A stretch of 64,000 bases of DNA from Diaporthe sp. PMI_573 (GCA_021399435.1 JAJTUP010000089.1:124001-188000); one strand, 5' to 3'; counted from the first letter of the stretch, positions 1 through 12,679 are shown. Numbers and translations: made by a program. The notes: a model not told the origin generated them from the letters alone.

Positions 1-199
1 TTATTAGATAATGCCTAGGCAGCCCCCCAAGTAGTCTACGGCATGATAGCTGGACTACAAGTCTGCGGAATCTCTAGAGGATATATCCTCTAATGCCGGG
101 TCGGAATATAAAGGCTTGCTTTTAGATGTATCTATATCTAATAGAGCGTCTGATTAAGAGTCTGGGCAAGAGCACTCTATTCTTGCTGCAAACTTTGGT

Positions 200-1080
200 T
201 CTAATAATAAAGGAAGACTATCTTGACCTGGAGGAGCCACCAACTGTTGCATTACCCGTATTTGCCAGTCGGGATGCCTCTAAATAGAACAAAGGCAACT
301 CCGAGTTTAACGAGAATAACTTTGAGTTTAAAAACATACAATCCGCCGAGGTCTACCGGCGACATATTAAGGAAATGGAGAATGATAACTTTAAGGACAA
401 GCAATATACTAAAGAGACGATAAAGGCTATGGACGCGTGCAAACACTTGTGGCGCGAGTGAGTTAGATCTGTTGCAAACTAGCTCTCTAATATTACCGTT
501 GACCGTAGATAGGTATTGCTAAAGAGTCCTATAGGTACGGGGCTGGAAAGAAGCACTTTCTGCCATTACAGTTTACAAACTCTACAATTTCTTGTGGTGG
601 TACCTTGGCCAGCGGACTGGCAAAGACGGGTAAAGGAAACAATAGGTATAATTAAAGGACTCTCTCACGGTTTTTTACTGTAACTTCCGCCTGTATTTCC
701 GCAGGTCAATTAGGAGGAGACTTGTCTATCTTGACAGCCGAAAGGTCTGGAATGTAAGGAATATGCCCCTGCTGCTATGTCTTGTCTGTACTAACTTGTG
801 GCGACAAGCGATTACGAGGCTTGGGAAATTAATGAATCACAACAACCGAGTGAATCGATCCATGACTATCGACGATTTAAAGCTTCAAGTTGATACAACA
901 CCTCGGACGACCAAGAAGTCATTCAAGCTAGGGGAACAGCGTATCCTGGCTATTCTTTTTCTTCTGCTACTAGCACCCCAGGGCTCCCGTCCGTCGTCAA
1001 TCCTAGCCATGTAGTTTAAGTATATTAACGCCCTCCCTATTCGAGACCCCGAGAATCCAAAAGGGCCTCCTCGCTTAGTT
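200..1080 (+). pseudogene. DUF3435-family relict (tyrosine-recombinase-like)
   Basis: Not an intact gene. Translated pieces in shifting plus-strand frames resemble the fungal DUF3435 family. Around 320-460 there is a stretch like the family's N-terminal region (FKDKQYTKETIKAMDACKH). Around 870-1080 is the conserved core, with FKLGEQRILAILFLLLLAP, then a GSRPSSIL block, and ending in a KGPPRLVIN block. Frameshifts and TAA/TAG stops separate the pieces. DUF3435 covers the tyrosine recombinases that act as captains of Starship elements, together with many other copies. The active-site residues lie further C-terminal and are not present, because the sequence runs into another repeat near 1085. 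Family assignment is from remembered motif patterns. The Starship link is inference only. Confidence 0.7.
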
Positions 1081-1084
1081 ATTA

Positions 1085-1476
1085 ATAGGGTTGAAATTAG
1101 TTAAACTAAGTTTAGTTTTTCGCCTTGACTAAAACTACAAACTTTAATGGTTTCGTTTTTAATTTGTATATATACGCTTTTTAAGCAGTATGTAGGCAGT
1201 CTCTTTATATAGTAATAAACGCTTAAATATCTTAGCGTTTTTTTAAAAAGAAATAAGGTTAATAAGAGTAGGTTTAGAATATAATTATAACATATAGCCT
1301 AGAAAATATAGATAGCCTTGTAATAACTATATAGATAAGATTAATAAGAACCGCTTTTAGCAATACTATAGACTACTAATATAAGTAGCCTAAGACTAAT
1401 AGTAAGGCAATTAGTTATATAGTAAAGACTAAAATTATTTCTTAATATAGTCTTTATATAAAATATAATAATCTTA
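1085..1476. repeat. Degenerate TIR-bearing repeat, related to 56365-56755
   Basis: Begins with AGGGTTGAAATTAGTTAAAC (1088 onward). Its reverse complement occurs at about 56730-56755. Internal sequence (TTTTTAAGCAGTATGTAGGC near 1180) also matches the second copy (TTTTTAAGCAGTATATAGGC near 56440). It is AT-rich with no coding potential and looks like a RIP-mutated non-autonomous DNA element. The far end is not identified, because a Fot1-like element is inserted at 1479. Confidence 0.45.
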
Positions 1477-1478
1477 TA

Positions 1479-3803
1479 ACGTGGTTCACCAGTCAGTGGG
1501 TCATACCAGTCAGTGGGACACTTTTGCTAACTTAACCAACTTTTGCCAACCCCAGCACCCACTAGGTGCCAAAGGGTCAGTTAAAATTAGCACCAATTAG
1601 TGCCAACTACTTCAAATTCCTTATTTCCAATTAATTCGGTCAATTTAGAGAGGTTAGTACTGCTACAGTACTAATCCAAAGTGGACGACTTTTAGTAGGA
1701 AAATCGGCTTCCCCACCAAAATAAAGTATTTCAGCCATGCAAGATCAACCTTAATCTACACCAGCCAGACCAACTATTTGGGCAGTCCGCCGCAGACCGC
1801 TTAAAAATATACTATTATTTACTCGGAATCTAAATAACTAGACTCTTCTACATCTTTCTCACAAGTTCTTGCATTATACCCAGTCTCGCCGCAGTTGCCA
1901 CATCGTCGTTTAGACAGTCCGCCACAGACCGCCTCCTCGCCATCACCAGCCATTTTACTAGCTAGCCACTTCCCCTTTTATTTTTCTTCAATTATCACCT
2001 GGGAATCCTCAATACTAAGTACCCCTCTAAGCTAGACCCGACTTCTTTTAGCCCTCCAGCACTTAGCAAGCTCAATATTAGCCTTCTTAAGGGTACAGAC
2101 CCGATCATTCAAAAGAGTAATCTAATGCACCATCGCTTATACGCCCTTTATAAACTTCTCAACTACCTAGATAATTGGTATAGGAGAGCTACCCTAGTAT
2201 ATAGATATCCTACCCTTAATAAAACTTAACTACTAGATAGTCTGGTTGGCGTTAGATGGTGTTTATAATTCCCATTTTATTAGTAATACAGGGAGGAATT
2301 ACATTAGAGTTTGTAGGTAGATATTCAGTTTGGAAATTATAGAATCTAGGTCCTATGGAGAAATACCAGCCCCTCTAAACCCAGATTTCATATTTTTTTC
2401 TATAAAGATCTTGTTATGGGCTACCTTAAACATAATAAAGAACTTAGACTTAGTAATATAGTTAATAAATACCCGGATAAAGAGATTAATCTTATTACTA
2501 TATATATACTTTAATGGCGAAAATAATATAACATCTAATAGCTAAAGTAGATGAGATGAGTATAGGGGCATGCTAATAGGGATAATATTGTTATTGTTAT
2601 AGTACTACTTGAATTCTACTAATATATAGCTTTTATATCTATCTAGGACAAGCATCTAGTACTTGCCTTTTATCCACTTAATTATATACTTATTAAAGTA
2701 CTAAATCTATTCTAGACTAGTCTTATTATCTGTCCACCTATTAGGAGTAGGCTTGATAATCCAGCTTGGTGGAAAGCCAGACTCTATAGTTTAGTTAGCA
2801 AGGTAGTAGGCGCCTTGAACAATTACAAACAGCAGGATACACTAGCCCTTCATATTAATATACTTAATAGCTGTTGCCCATTTCCAGTTTCCAGGCTGTA
2901 TAGATTTAGCCTTTCCCTGTCTATCAGCATGTATAATAACTATTACTGTAGTTATTACACCCATTATAAAGCCTGTCTTATTAAAGTTATACAAGTCGTC
3001 ATCTATGATCCCATACTTAGCCATTATGTTACAGAGCAGCCGAAACTAGTTTCCAATAACCTCTAGATTTTTGCAGAGGGCTCTCTAGTAGTTATAAGGC
3101 CGAGAGAATCTTGTTTTCAAGCTTAGTTATACATCTATAAAGTATCGTGCCTAGTTTTTACTAACCAGCTTACTATTACACGATACTAGCAGGAGGTTAG
3201 CCATATCTTCTATACCAGAAAGTTGTATTGGAAATTCTTGTATATTTTGCTTAATAATATATTAGACAAGCGTTTACTCTTTAATTTAGTCAAGTTTATA
3301 GTAGTTGATGCATAATTTATTACGGTTGTGTTAGTTGTTTATTCTCCTAAAGAGCGTACTTTTAGGGACGTTAAAGATATGTGTAGCCTGGCGTATACTT
3401 AAGGGTTTCTTTTGATTTTTTTTAGAGTTCTTAATTACCTAAAGTATTAGTTGGACTTTCTATTCTTTTAGGTAGATTAGCATAGTGGTTGTTGATTTCT
3501 AGCGTGTTAGATATTTAAGTAGGTAGAGTGATGTGAGATTGACGTGAAAAATAGAGACGCAATCTACACCAAAAACAAAGCCGCCCACCAAAACTTTAAA
3601 CTTTCAGACTGGCACTACAACACCACCACACCTCTAAATTAACCAAATCAATTAAAAATAAGGAATTTGAAGCAGTTAGCACCAATTGGTGCCAATTTTA
3701 ACTAACCCTTTAGCACCTAGTAGGTGCTGGAGTTGGCAAAAGTTGGTTAAGTTAGCAAAAGTATCCCACTGACTGATATGACCCACTAACTGGTAAACCA
3801 CGT
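1479..3803 (-). mobile_element. Fot1/pogo-type DNA transposon, copy A
   Basis: A 2,325-bp element with long terminal inverted repeats: the left end starts ACGTGGTTCACCAGTCAGTG and the right end is its near-perfect inverse ending AACCACGT. It is flanked by the TA dinucleotide expected for the Tc1/mariner-pogo superfamily (1477-1478 and 3804-3805). Subterminal inverted blocks with GGTGCCAA motifs are also shared by both ends. The transposase frame is on the minus strand and broken. Bounds are firm because both TIRs and the TSD are visible. Confidence 0.9.
1860..3330 (-). pseudogene. Fot1-like DDE transposase relict in copy A
   Basis: Minus-strand translation recovers the DDE_1 core (KYGIIDDDLYNFNKTGF at about 2970-3020, then a KAKSIQPGNWKWATAI block). 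Near 1860-1910 it gives a C-terminal CCHC zinc knuckle with all cysteines still encoded (CGNCGETGYNARTC). Between these blocks are many stops and frameshifts. The family normally has an N-terminal CENP-B-like HTH, then the DDE catalytic core, then a variable tail. The catalytic Asp of the YNFDETGF-type block is present as Asn (YNFNKTGF). That change, with the stops, makes the copy inactive. Confidence 0.8.
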
Positions 3804-3805
3804 TA

Positions 3806-5678
3806 GCTATAGTTTAAATTAATATATCTTTTTCTTAATATCTATATTAATATATATTTATATAAAGTTTTAAGAAATTCCTTACTAAATAAGCTTATAA
3901 AGTAATACTATAGCCTATATTTAAGTATATAGCTAACTTTAGTAAAAGTTAAAATAGTTAAGAGATTTAACTAATATCTAATAAACTTTTATAAAGCTAT
4001 TACTAAGCTAGTTGTGGGTTTGGTGACCGTTGAAGGGACCGCACGCCCGGCCCGGCTGTGGCCAATCAGAAGGGCCGGTCTGCTTAGTCAGCAGAAGGGC
4101 TGGCTACTACACCAAGTGCTTCGGCGCCCACAATGGCAATAGCTTTCTTTCTTCCTTCCGTAGCAAGATTCAAACCCATACCCAGACACATACGGTGGTT
4201 CCTTTTGCTCGCCCCTATTTACACGTGCAAAGACCCCCTAACCTAAGGCATCAGGGCCGTACCAACACTAGTAAATAATAAAGAAAGAACTTATTTATAG
4301 CTAAACTTATAAAACTAGCCTATCTAAAGCTTAATTAATAAGGCTTAAACTTTAAACCTATCTTATTTTAGTCTAGATATATTAGTTTATTATTAACAAT
4401 TAATCTAATATATTTTAATAGGTAAAAAAGATATTAAAGTACATAAGGCTATAAGAAAAGTTTAAGGTACTGTTAAAAGAAGACTATAAGTAAATATACA
4501 AAGAGATTATTAATATAGATTCTATAGTATAAAATTTAGAGATACAGGGTCTATAGATCAAGCTAGTACTAACTCCGCCATAGGGTAGCAATAAGATAAC
4601 GGTCAGTCTATAGCAAACTAATACTAGCTGGCAGACCTTAGTTAATTGGTTGCCTGCTAGGTTGCCTCGGCAGCTACTCTAATTAGCCAAAGAGTCTATA
4701 TATAGTAGATTAGTCAGCTAGATTAGTTAGTGCTTCTAGCCAACACTTAGACAAGGGCTTCGGCACCTACCAAAGATAGCCAGAAGCAACACACAATACT
4801 ACTACTAAATAAAGCTATTTACAAGCTTTTTAGTTATCCTTTAAATAATTATTTATTATCATACCTAACTAATACTAATTAGTAATTACTTGGTAATCTT
4901 TAATAGTAAAGTAAAAAGAAACAAATTACTATTACCATTACTATATACCTTTAAGCCGTTTTAATAAACAATATCTATACTATAATTATTATTATTTAAT
5001 ATATTAACATTTAACATACTTACTGCTAAGTAGTAACAATTAGCCTTTAAAATACTAACTTTTCTTTAAAACTTGCTAATTTATCCTCTAAATATAAAAA
5101 AGAGAAAGAAAAAGCCTATTAGTATATTTTATTATATAAAAAAACATTATTAAAAACATTATAAATATTTCTTATAATAACCTACCTATTTATACCCTTA
5201 AGAATCTAACTAAGTAAATATATAAATTAACAAAAGCCTTTAGAAATATTCTTTTTAAGGCCAAAAGAATCCTTTATTAAACCCTTAACTATCTACTAAA
5301 TATCTTTTAATTATTATTATACTACCTATAATAACTATAATTATTAGAGGCGCTAGTTAAAAAAAAGTATAGAGTTATTATCTAAATACTTTATAATTTA
5401 TTTACTTAAAGTTACAATTACTATAATATATTAATATTCTTTACTAATAGTATTATAACCCTTTAGAAACTATACTTAATTATTATTAAATATCTGTAGA
5501 CAAGTTTTTAAAATATTTTTCTATATTAATTATATTTTTTAATATTTTTATTACTTTTATTATTATTATAAAATCTATTATTTATACCCTACTATATTAA
5601 ATATTTACCATTATTGCTATTATTGCCCTTTCTTTTATTATAATAATTATCTTCTTATAATATTTTTCTTTTATTTTT
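3806..5678. other. AT-rich relict DNA with a GC-rich island
   Basis: No supportable gene. Most of the stretch is TA-rich with stops in all frames. A sharply bounded GC-rich island lies at about 4016-4275 (it contains GGGCCGGTCTGC and CTTCGGCGCCCACAATGGC). A weaker, more mutated echo with CTTCGGCACCTACC is near 4760-4790. These may be two ends of an old repeat, one spared from mutation, but no TSD or TIR was found. Confidence 0.4.
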
Positions 5679-6025
5679 TGTTAAACGGAAACGCTTGTGT
5701 GGGCGCTGCACGCAGAGAGTTACCCTAGACTTGGCACTGGATTTTCTCTAAGTGCCCATGGGGCGTGCACGCCGGCAGATGAGTTTGGTGGCCGTGAGTC
5801 GATTTTTTGGGCTGTTTTAAGACCCTAACTTCGAACCTCTGCATTACCCTTATTTCTTACCCAAAACGCATGTAACTTAGCTCATTAGATAGTCTGATTT
5901 CTGAAGTTTATCTGTATTTAGTTTGGTTACTGTCAGGGTTAGGGTTGGCTGGTTATTCAAAGCTAAAGATAGTGGGTCTGGGGGCCGAATTTTCCGGCCT
6001 CCCTATCTGCGCACCAGAGCCAACC
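5679..6025 (+). mobile_element. 532-bp solo-LTR-like element, truncated copy 1
   Basis: Starts TGTTAAACGGAAACGCTTGT and follows the two full copies (13856-14387 and 42772-43303) closely as far as GAGCCAACC, then stops. The last third is missing and the sequence runs into a TATACAAA-type microsatellite. It contains the telomere-like box CAGGGTTAGGGTT seen in all copies. It is less AT-rich than its surroundings, so it is a comparatively young or RIP-spared insertion. Confidence 0.8.
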
Positions 6026-6029
6026 AGAG

Positions 6030-6190
6030 TTCCAAATATACACAAATATACAAATATACAAATATATAGATATACAATATACACTAACATACAATATACA
6101 AATATACAATATATACAAATATACAATATACAAATATACAAGACCCTAAGATATACAATATACAAATATACAATATATAATATATAAAAA
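6030..6190. repeat. TATACAAA/TACAATA microsatellite tract
   Basis: An irregular tandem array built from ATATACAA and TATACAAT words. It abuts the truncation point of the solo-LTR-like element, so repeat expansion or template slippage may have caused the truncation. Open frames here are low-complexity (Tyr/Ile/Asn/Gln) and are not genes. Confidence 0.9.
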
Positions 6191-6424
6191 AAAGATTAAT
6201 ATTAAAAAGGAATTAAACCTATACCCTTTACAGGTCTCATAACTTAATTATTTAAAATATTCATTACTATAGATAATTACATACTACAACAATATTAGTC
6301 ACAATTTAGCAGGAGGTTAATTTTAAATATATTAAACTACACGTCTATTTAACTATACTATAGTATCTATAAAATACGGTTTTATTTTAAAGTTAATCTT
6401 TTATATAAAAGGATCTAAAGTTAT

Positions 6425-6716
6425 TAGTTTATTAGTAATAAACTAATAGACTACTTTACTAATAAAGTAATAAACTAATAAAGTAATAAACTAATAAACT
6501 AATAAACTAATAAACTAATAAACTAATAAACTAATAAACTAATAAACTAATAAACTAATAAACTAATAAACTAATAAACTAATAAACTAATAAACTAATA
6601 AACTAATAAACTAATAAACTAATAAACTAATAAACTAATAAACTAATAAACTAATAAACTAATAAACTAATAAACTAATAAACTAATAAACTAATAAACT
6701 AATAGACTAATAGACT
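6425..6716. repeat. 8-bp minisatellite (AATAAACT)n
   Basis: About 30 nearly perfect head-to-tail copies of AATAAACT. Variant units with AATAGACT occur at both margins. It is a pure AT-rich tandem repeat with no coding role. The homogeneous centre and variant edges are what recent slippage expansion would produce. Confidence 0.95.
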
Positions 6717-6720
6717 AATA

Positions 6721-7380
6721 GAACTAACTATATATATATCTTAAATTTATTCTTTTTCTTTTTCTTTTCTTTTTTTCTTCTTTACCACTAAAGTCAATAA
6801 TTATATATTAACTATCTAAGCTATCAACAAACTATCAACCCTATTAACTACTTATATATATATTAAAAACTAAAAAAAAGTTTTATTAGTATTAAAATAT
6901 AAAAAATATTATAAAAAAACTAAATACTCTATATATTGAATGGCCTTTGCCATATGGCGTAATGTACGTACGTACATATCTGTACAATTAGTTCTGAATT
7001 CATTAATAATCTGTCTAAACTATAAAACAAGCAGGGAAGCTCGCACACAGACCTCTTAAGTCTGCATGCACTCCCTTGCTGGATTAGTCATCATCCCTAG
7101 CCAAGATGGCTATGTGCAATCAGCCTCAGTGCTATTCCAACACTATATTATAAAATTTTTAAAAAATTATTATATTATATTATTACTATATATCTATATT
7201 CAAAAGTACTATATACTATATCTATACTATAAAATATTAAAAAACAAATTCTTTTACCTCGTCTAACGCCAAACCCTCTCAGGGTTATCAAATTCGTAAC
7301 GCTCAACAATCTAACCCTAAAGACAATAGTTATATTCAAGTAACGCTAATAGTATTACATCTATTAACCCTATTAATACT
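6721..7380. other. AT-rich spacer with a short mixed-composition patch
   Basis: No gene. A patch at about 6935-7145 has normal composition and several short palindromes (GCCATATGGC, GTACGTACGTAC). The rest is TA-rich. The patch could be the terminal part of the hAT element that follows, but no matching inverted end was found near 12.7 kb. Confidence 0.3.
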
Positions 7381-8802
7381 TCTCGTCAACTATCTATTAA
7401 AAAGAAAAATAAAAAAGATTATAAAAATAATAAAGAAAACCAGCCTAACTTTAAACTTAAACCACCAAATTCTTATATTATAAAAATAGATTATTTAACT
7501 ATAAACTATTAGATATTAACCCTAATATACCAAAAAGGATTAAATTTACTTATATTATGCCTAAATGTAGGGTTAAATTACACTACCCTACTACTAAAAT
7601 ACAAATAAATAGTAGTAGGCCTTTACACTATAGAGAAAAACATATACAAATAGCTTCTAATATTAAAGATAAAAGAAATGGCTTAATTAAAAGTAAGTTA
7701 TATATATATATAACTAATTCTATTTATACTAATATATTTATTAAAATTAGGGCAAGACTATAACGAGAATATACATTCTAATTTAGATATAAATTCTCAA
7801 CAAAGCACACAACTATCTATTAGTGAATCCTTTAGTAGAAATAAAAAAAAACAACCTTATTCTCACTATTTCAATATAGATAATAAAGTCTATCTTAAAA
7901 AGGTTATTAATTTTTTATCAACAAATAACTTATCTTTTAATATTTTATCATCTAAGTCATTTAACAAATTAACACACTATTTAAATAAGTAATTTTATTA
8001 ATATATATATATATATATATACTTTACTAATATATATATATATAGAAATATACCTAAAATATACTATTAAAAATTACGTGCTTTTTTAAGAGTATTTTAT
8101 AATAATACTATACAAGATATTAAAGAAATAATTAAAGAACAAACTATAAATAATAAGGGTATATCTATTTAACTAAATATATAGACTTTCATAGATTCCT
8201 ATAGATATTTAGGAGTTATTATAAATTTTATCAATAAAAACTTAGTTTTAGACTATCGACTAATAGATATATTATCTTTATTTATTATATTATTTATTTA
8301 ATTATACTAATAATATATATAGGCTTTAAAATACTACATAAAGCTTATAGGAGAGACTATATATTTGAGATATTTAATAATAATATAGTTACTCCTTTAG
8401 AAATCCTGTTACAAACTATTAATAGGTATTTATATTTAATATTCTATATATATATATAATATCTAATATACTAACTATTATAATAGTATTACACGAGATA
8501 ACGGCTCGAATAATAATACTTTTCTTAAGAATTTTAAAATCTAATACTATTTAGAAGGCAATTTAGAATTTCAAAACAATATGTACTGTACCGCCTATAT
8601 ATTTAACTTAGCCGCTAAGGCTATAATATACGAATTTAATAAAAATACTATTAATAGTAATGAACTATAAGAAATCAAGCTATCGGCTATATTTACCCGA
8701 ACGGGTAAAGAATAGGAGACTATTTCTCAAAATAAAAAAGATAAAATATTAAAAAAACTACTAGATATTTAATATTTTTAATAATATATATAACTTTATA
8801 TA

Positions 8803-11130
8803 ACGTGGTCGGACAATCAGCTGTGTTTGATACCTGCCCGTGTTTTTTTGCTACTTCTGCTAACTTTAGCCAACCCTAGTACCCACTATAGGCAAAGAAA
8901 TCAATTAAAATTGGCACCAATTGGTGCCAATTAATCTTAATTGCCCATTTTTAATTGGTTTGGTTAATTTAAAATTATAGTGGTATTGTAGTGCTAGTCT
9001 GAAAACTTAAAGTTTGGGTAGGTGGCTTTGTTTTTGGTGTAAATTATGTCCCTATTTTTCACGTCAGTCTTACATTACTCTACCTACTTAAATATTTAAT
9101 ATGCTAGAAATTAACAACCATAATGCCAATCTACTTAAAAGAAGACAAAATCTAACTAGTTCTTTAGGCAATTGAGAAATCCAAAAGAAATTAAAAAAAA
9201 CCCTTAAATATAGCTTAGGCTGTACAAATCTTTAATGTCCCTTACTCTACTCTACGCGATAGGATAAACAACTAATTACGTTGTAAAGAATTATGCGTCA
9301 AACAGTATAAACTCGATTTAGTTAAAGAGTAAATACTTGTCTGGTATATTATTGAGCAAGATGTATGAAGATTTCTAATATGACTTTCTGGCGTGGAAGA
9401 TATAGCTAACCTCCTGCTGGTATTGTATAATGGCAAGCTTGTTGGTACCAAATGGGCACGACGCTTTGTAGATATACAACTAAGCTTAAAAACAAGATTT
9501 TCTCGGCCTTATGACTACCAGAGAGCCTTCTGCGAAGATCTAGTGGTTATTAGAAACTGGTTTCAGCTCCTCTACAATATAATAGCCAAGTATGGGATTA
9601 TAGATAATGACCTGTATAACTTTAACGAGACCGGCTTTATAATAGGCGTAATAACTGCAGCATTAGTTGTTATACGTTCTAATCGATATAGAAAGGCTAA
9701 ATCTATACAGCCTGGAAACTGGGAATGGGCAACAGCTATTAAATACATTAATGTAAAGGGCTGGTGTATCCTGCCGTTTGTAATTATCCAAGGCGCCTAC
9801 TACCTTGCTAACTAGACAATAGAGTCAGGCTTTCCACTAAGTTAGATCATTAAGCCTACTCTAAATAGGTAGATAGATAATGCAACTAGTCTAGAATAGA
9901 TTTAGTATTTTAATAAATATACAAAATAGCGGAAAATAGGTAGATACCGGATGCTTATCCTTAATAGCTATAAGAGCTATATATCAGCAGAGTTTGAGTA
10001 ATATTATAAGATAAACAACATTATCCCTATTAGTATGCCGCTATATTTATCTCATTTACTCCAGCTATTAGATGTTACATTATACTTATCATTAAAGCGT
10101 GCATATAGCGATAAGATCAACTTGTTTATCCGAGCATTAGCCAACTATATTACCAAGTCCGAGTTCTTTATTGTATTTAAGGCAGCCTATAATAAGATCT
10201 TTATAAAGGAATATATAAAATCTAGGTTTAAAAAGGCTAGAATTTCTCTATAGGACCTAGATTTTATTATTTCCAAGCTGGATATCTGCCTATAAACTTT
10301 GGTACAATCCCTTCCTATATTGCTGTCTAAATGGGAATCACAAACACCCTCCAATATTCAACAAACTATCCGGCAATTAAGTTTTATTAAGGGCAGGATC
10401 TCTATACACTAGGGCAGCTCTCCTACACCAATTATAGAGGCTATTAATCAAATAGCAAAAAAAAAACACAAGCAATAGTATACTTAATTACACTTATAAG
10501 CAAGTAGATCCGGATACTTTAAGAGGCCAATAGAGTACTTACTAAACGCTGGAGGGCTAAACAAAACCGAGTATAGCTTAGAGAAGCACTTAATATTAAG
10601 GAATTCTAGGCGATAATTAAAGAAAAAGAGAAGGAAAAGCGGCCAGCTAGTAAAATAGCTAAAGGTACCAAGGAGGCAGACCGCGGCAGACCGAGTAAAC
10701 AACAATATAGCAACTACAGCAATACTAGGCATTATATAACAACTTGTAAGAAATATATAGAAGAGGCTAGTAATTTAGGTTTCTAGTAAATAATAGCACA
10801 TTTTAAAGCAGTCCGCGGCAGACTGCCTAAATAGTTGGTCTGGCTGATATAGATTAAGGTTAATCCTGCATAGCTAAAATACTCCATTTTAGTGGGGAAG
10901 CCGATTTTCCCACCAAAGGTTGCCTACTTTAGACTAGCACTACAGCCACGCCAACCACTCCAAATTAACCAAACCAATTCAAAATAGGCAATTAAGATCA
11001 ATTGGCACCAATTAGTGCCAATTTTAATTAATTTCTTTGCCTATAGTAGGTGCTAGGGTTGGCTAAAGTTAGCAGAAGTAGCAAAAAAAACACAGGCAGA
11101 TATCAAACACGGCTAACTGTCCGACCACGT
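8803..11130 (+). mobile_element. Fot1/pogo-type DNA transposon, copy B
   Basis: A 2,328-bp element with TIRs beginning ACGTGGTCGGACAATCAGCT, the inverse ending GACCACGT, and TA target duplications at 8801-8802 and 11131-11132. The first seven bases match copy A but the rest of the outer TIR differs. The inner subterminal block (GGCACCAATTGGTGCC) is again shared. A and B are therefore two related subfamilies rather than one. The element lies inside the hAT relict. Confidence 0.9.
9110..10790 (+). pseudogene. Fot1-like DDE transposase relict in copy B
   Basis: The longest intact block (9393-9815, 140 codons) contains the DDE_1 core: KYGIIDNDLYNFNETGF followed by a KAKSIQPGNWEWATAI block and GWCILPFVII. 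A further open block at 10035-10253 carries MPLYLSHLLQLLDVTLY, matching the third part of the core (the usual LQPLDVG-type motif). Near 10680-10780 is a degenerate zinc knuckle in which cysteines are replaced by tyrosine, as expected from G-to-A changes in TGC/TGT codons. Stops separate the blocks. Same family as copy A, opposite orientation. Confidence 0.85.
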
Positions 11131-12679
11131 TACTAATATATTATATATTTTAGGATTATCTAATACAATACATCAAATTATTATAGCTATTAAAAGAAAT
11201 CGACAAATTTAAAAACGGTGGCTTAAAATACTACAAGACTATAAAAATAATAACAACAATTTAGAAGATAATAATAAAACTATCATCCTACTAGGTAGGT
11301 ATTATATATACTGTTATAAATATATATAATATATAATAATTAATATTTTATATTTTAGATATAGAAACACGTTGGAACTCTCTATATAATATACTAGAAA
11401 TGGCTATTAAATTTAAAAACCCTATTAATCAACTTATACGAGACTTTAACCACGGACTTCTTAAAGATACTATTATATCTAAAAGAAATTAGAACCAATT
11501 AATTAATTTAAAAGATTTACTACAATTATTCTATCAGCCTACTATTCTTTTACAAGAGTTAAGCTACCCTACTTTAAGTTTAGTATTACCTTCGTTAGAC
11601 AATATATATACTACCTTATTAGACTTTAAAAAACTATATAAAGATAATATTAACCTGGGTAAAGAAGAGAGTATAAGTCTTTTTTATATTATATATATAT
11701 ATACCTAGCTAATATTTTAATATAGACCCTATTACACCTATTCGCTCCTATTTTTATTCAAGCTATAAAAGCAGGATTAAATAAGTTAAATACTTATTAC
11801 CCAACCGACTTTAAGTAGACAACACATAATATAAATAAATATAAAACATATATATATAGTACATTATTAGATCCACGATTTAACCTTGAAATTTTAAAAA
11901 ATATATTTTCTCTTCCTCAAATCAAATTTATTAAAGATTTATTACTAGAGGATTTAAAAGAGTAAGTATATATAACTATAATATATATTATTTAAATTAT
12001 TTAAATATAGTACTAATAGCTTAATAGGTTATATAAAAGAATTAAAAATAATAATGGAAAAGATATAGAATTACCACTACAACTAGCTACTAAACAAAAC
12101 AAAATATATATCGATTTAACAACTTCAAATATATTACCTAAAAAGAAGTCTACACAAAACATAAAAGAAAACAACCTATTAGATACTTTATTTCCAGTAT
12201 CTAACCCTATAACTAATATATAAAATCAAAATAACATCAACTATATATTAAGGAAAAAATTAAATAAATACTTAAAAGAAGTTAGAAAAGGAGGTAGAGT
12301 AAGTATTTTATTTTATTACTTAATCTTTTAAATATTTATAAGTTATAATACTAATCATTAATAGTACAATATATTCGTGTTTTGGGAAATAAATAAAGAT
12401 TCTTACCCTAATTTATCTATTTTAGCTATTCAATACCTAAATATCTCTGCTATATCTGTTGCTATTAAAGGAAACTTTAATAATAGTACAAATATTATCA
12501 CTAATCGTCGTACTAATTTAAAGCACAATACTAGAAAAAAGTTAATAATTACTAAATCTAATAGTAAAGATAAAAATATATATAAAACTAAGAGATATCC
12601 TGATTTAAAAGCAGTATACAATAATATAGGGGATTTAGAAGCTTCTTTTAGTATAGAGGAAGATAGTGATTTTAGTTAA

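Larger units (their letters stand above)
7381..12679 (+). mobile_element. hAT-family DNA transposon relict, split by Fot1 copy B
   Basis: Plus-strand conceptual fragments follow the order of a hAT transposase. A segment like the linker after the BED finger is at about 7890-7980. Catalytic-domain pieces are at about 8150-8260 and 8480-8690 (DNGSNNNTF). The conserved DIETRWNSLYNIL block is at about 11370-11405 and LLDPRFN near 11870. The C-terminal dimerisation region is at 12377-12679, where 100 codons are still open. The coding order resumes exactly across the Fot1 element at 8803-11130, so that element inserted later. Many TAA/TAG stops make it non-functional. Outer ends (TIR, 8-bp TSD) were not located, so bounds are approximate. 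Confidence 0.75.

Noticed and set aside
5953..6187. Tyr/Ile-rich open frames on both strands
   Set aside because: They are translations of the TATACAAA microsatellite.
6425..6716. CRISPR-like array
   Set aside because: Units are 8 bp, contiguous and without spacers. This is a minisatellite in a eukaryotic genome.
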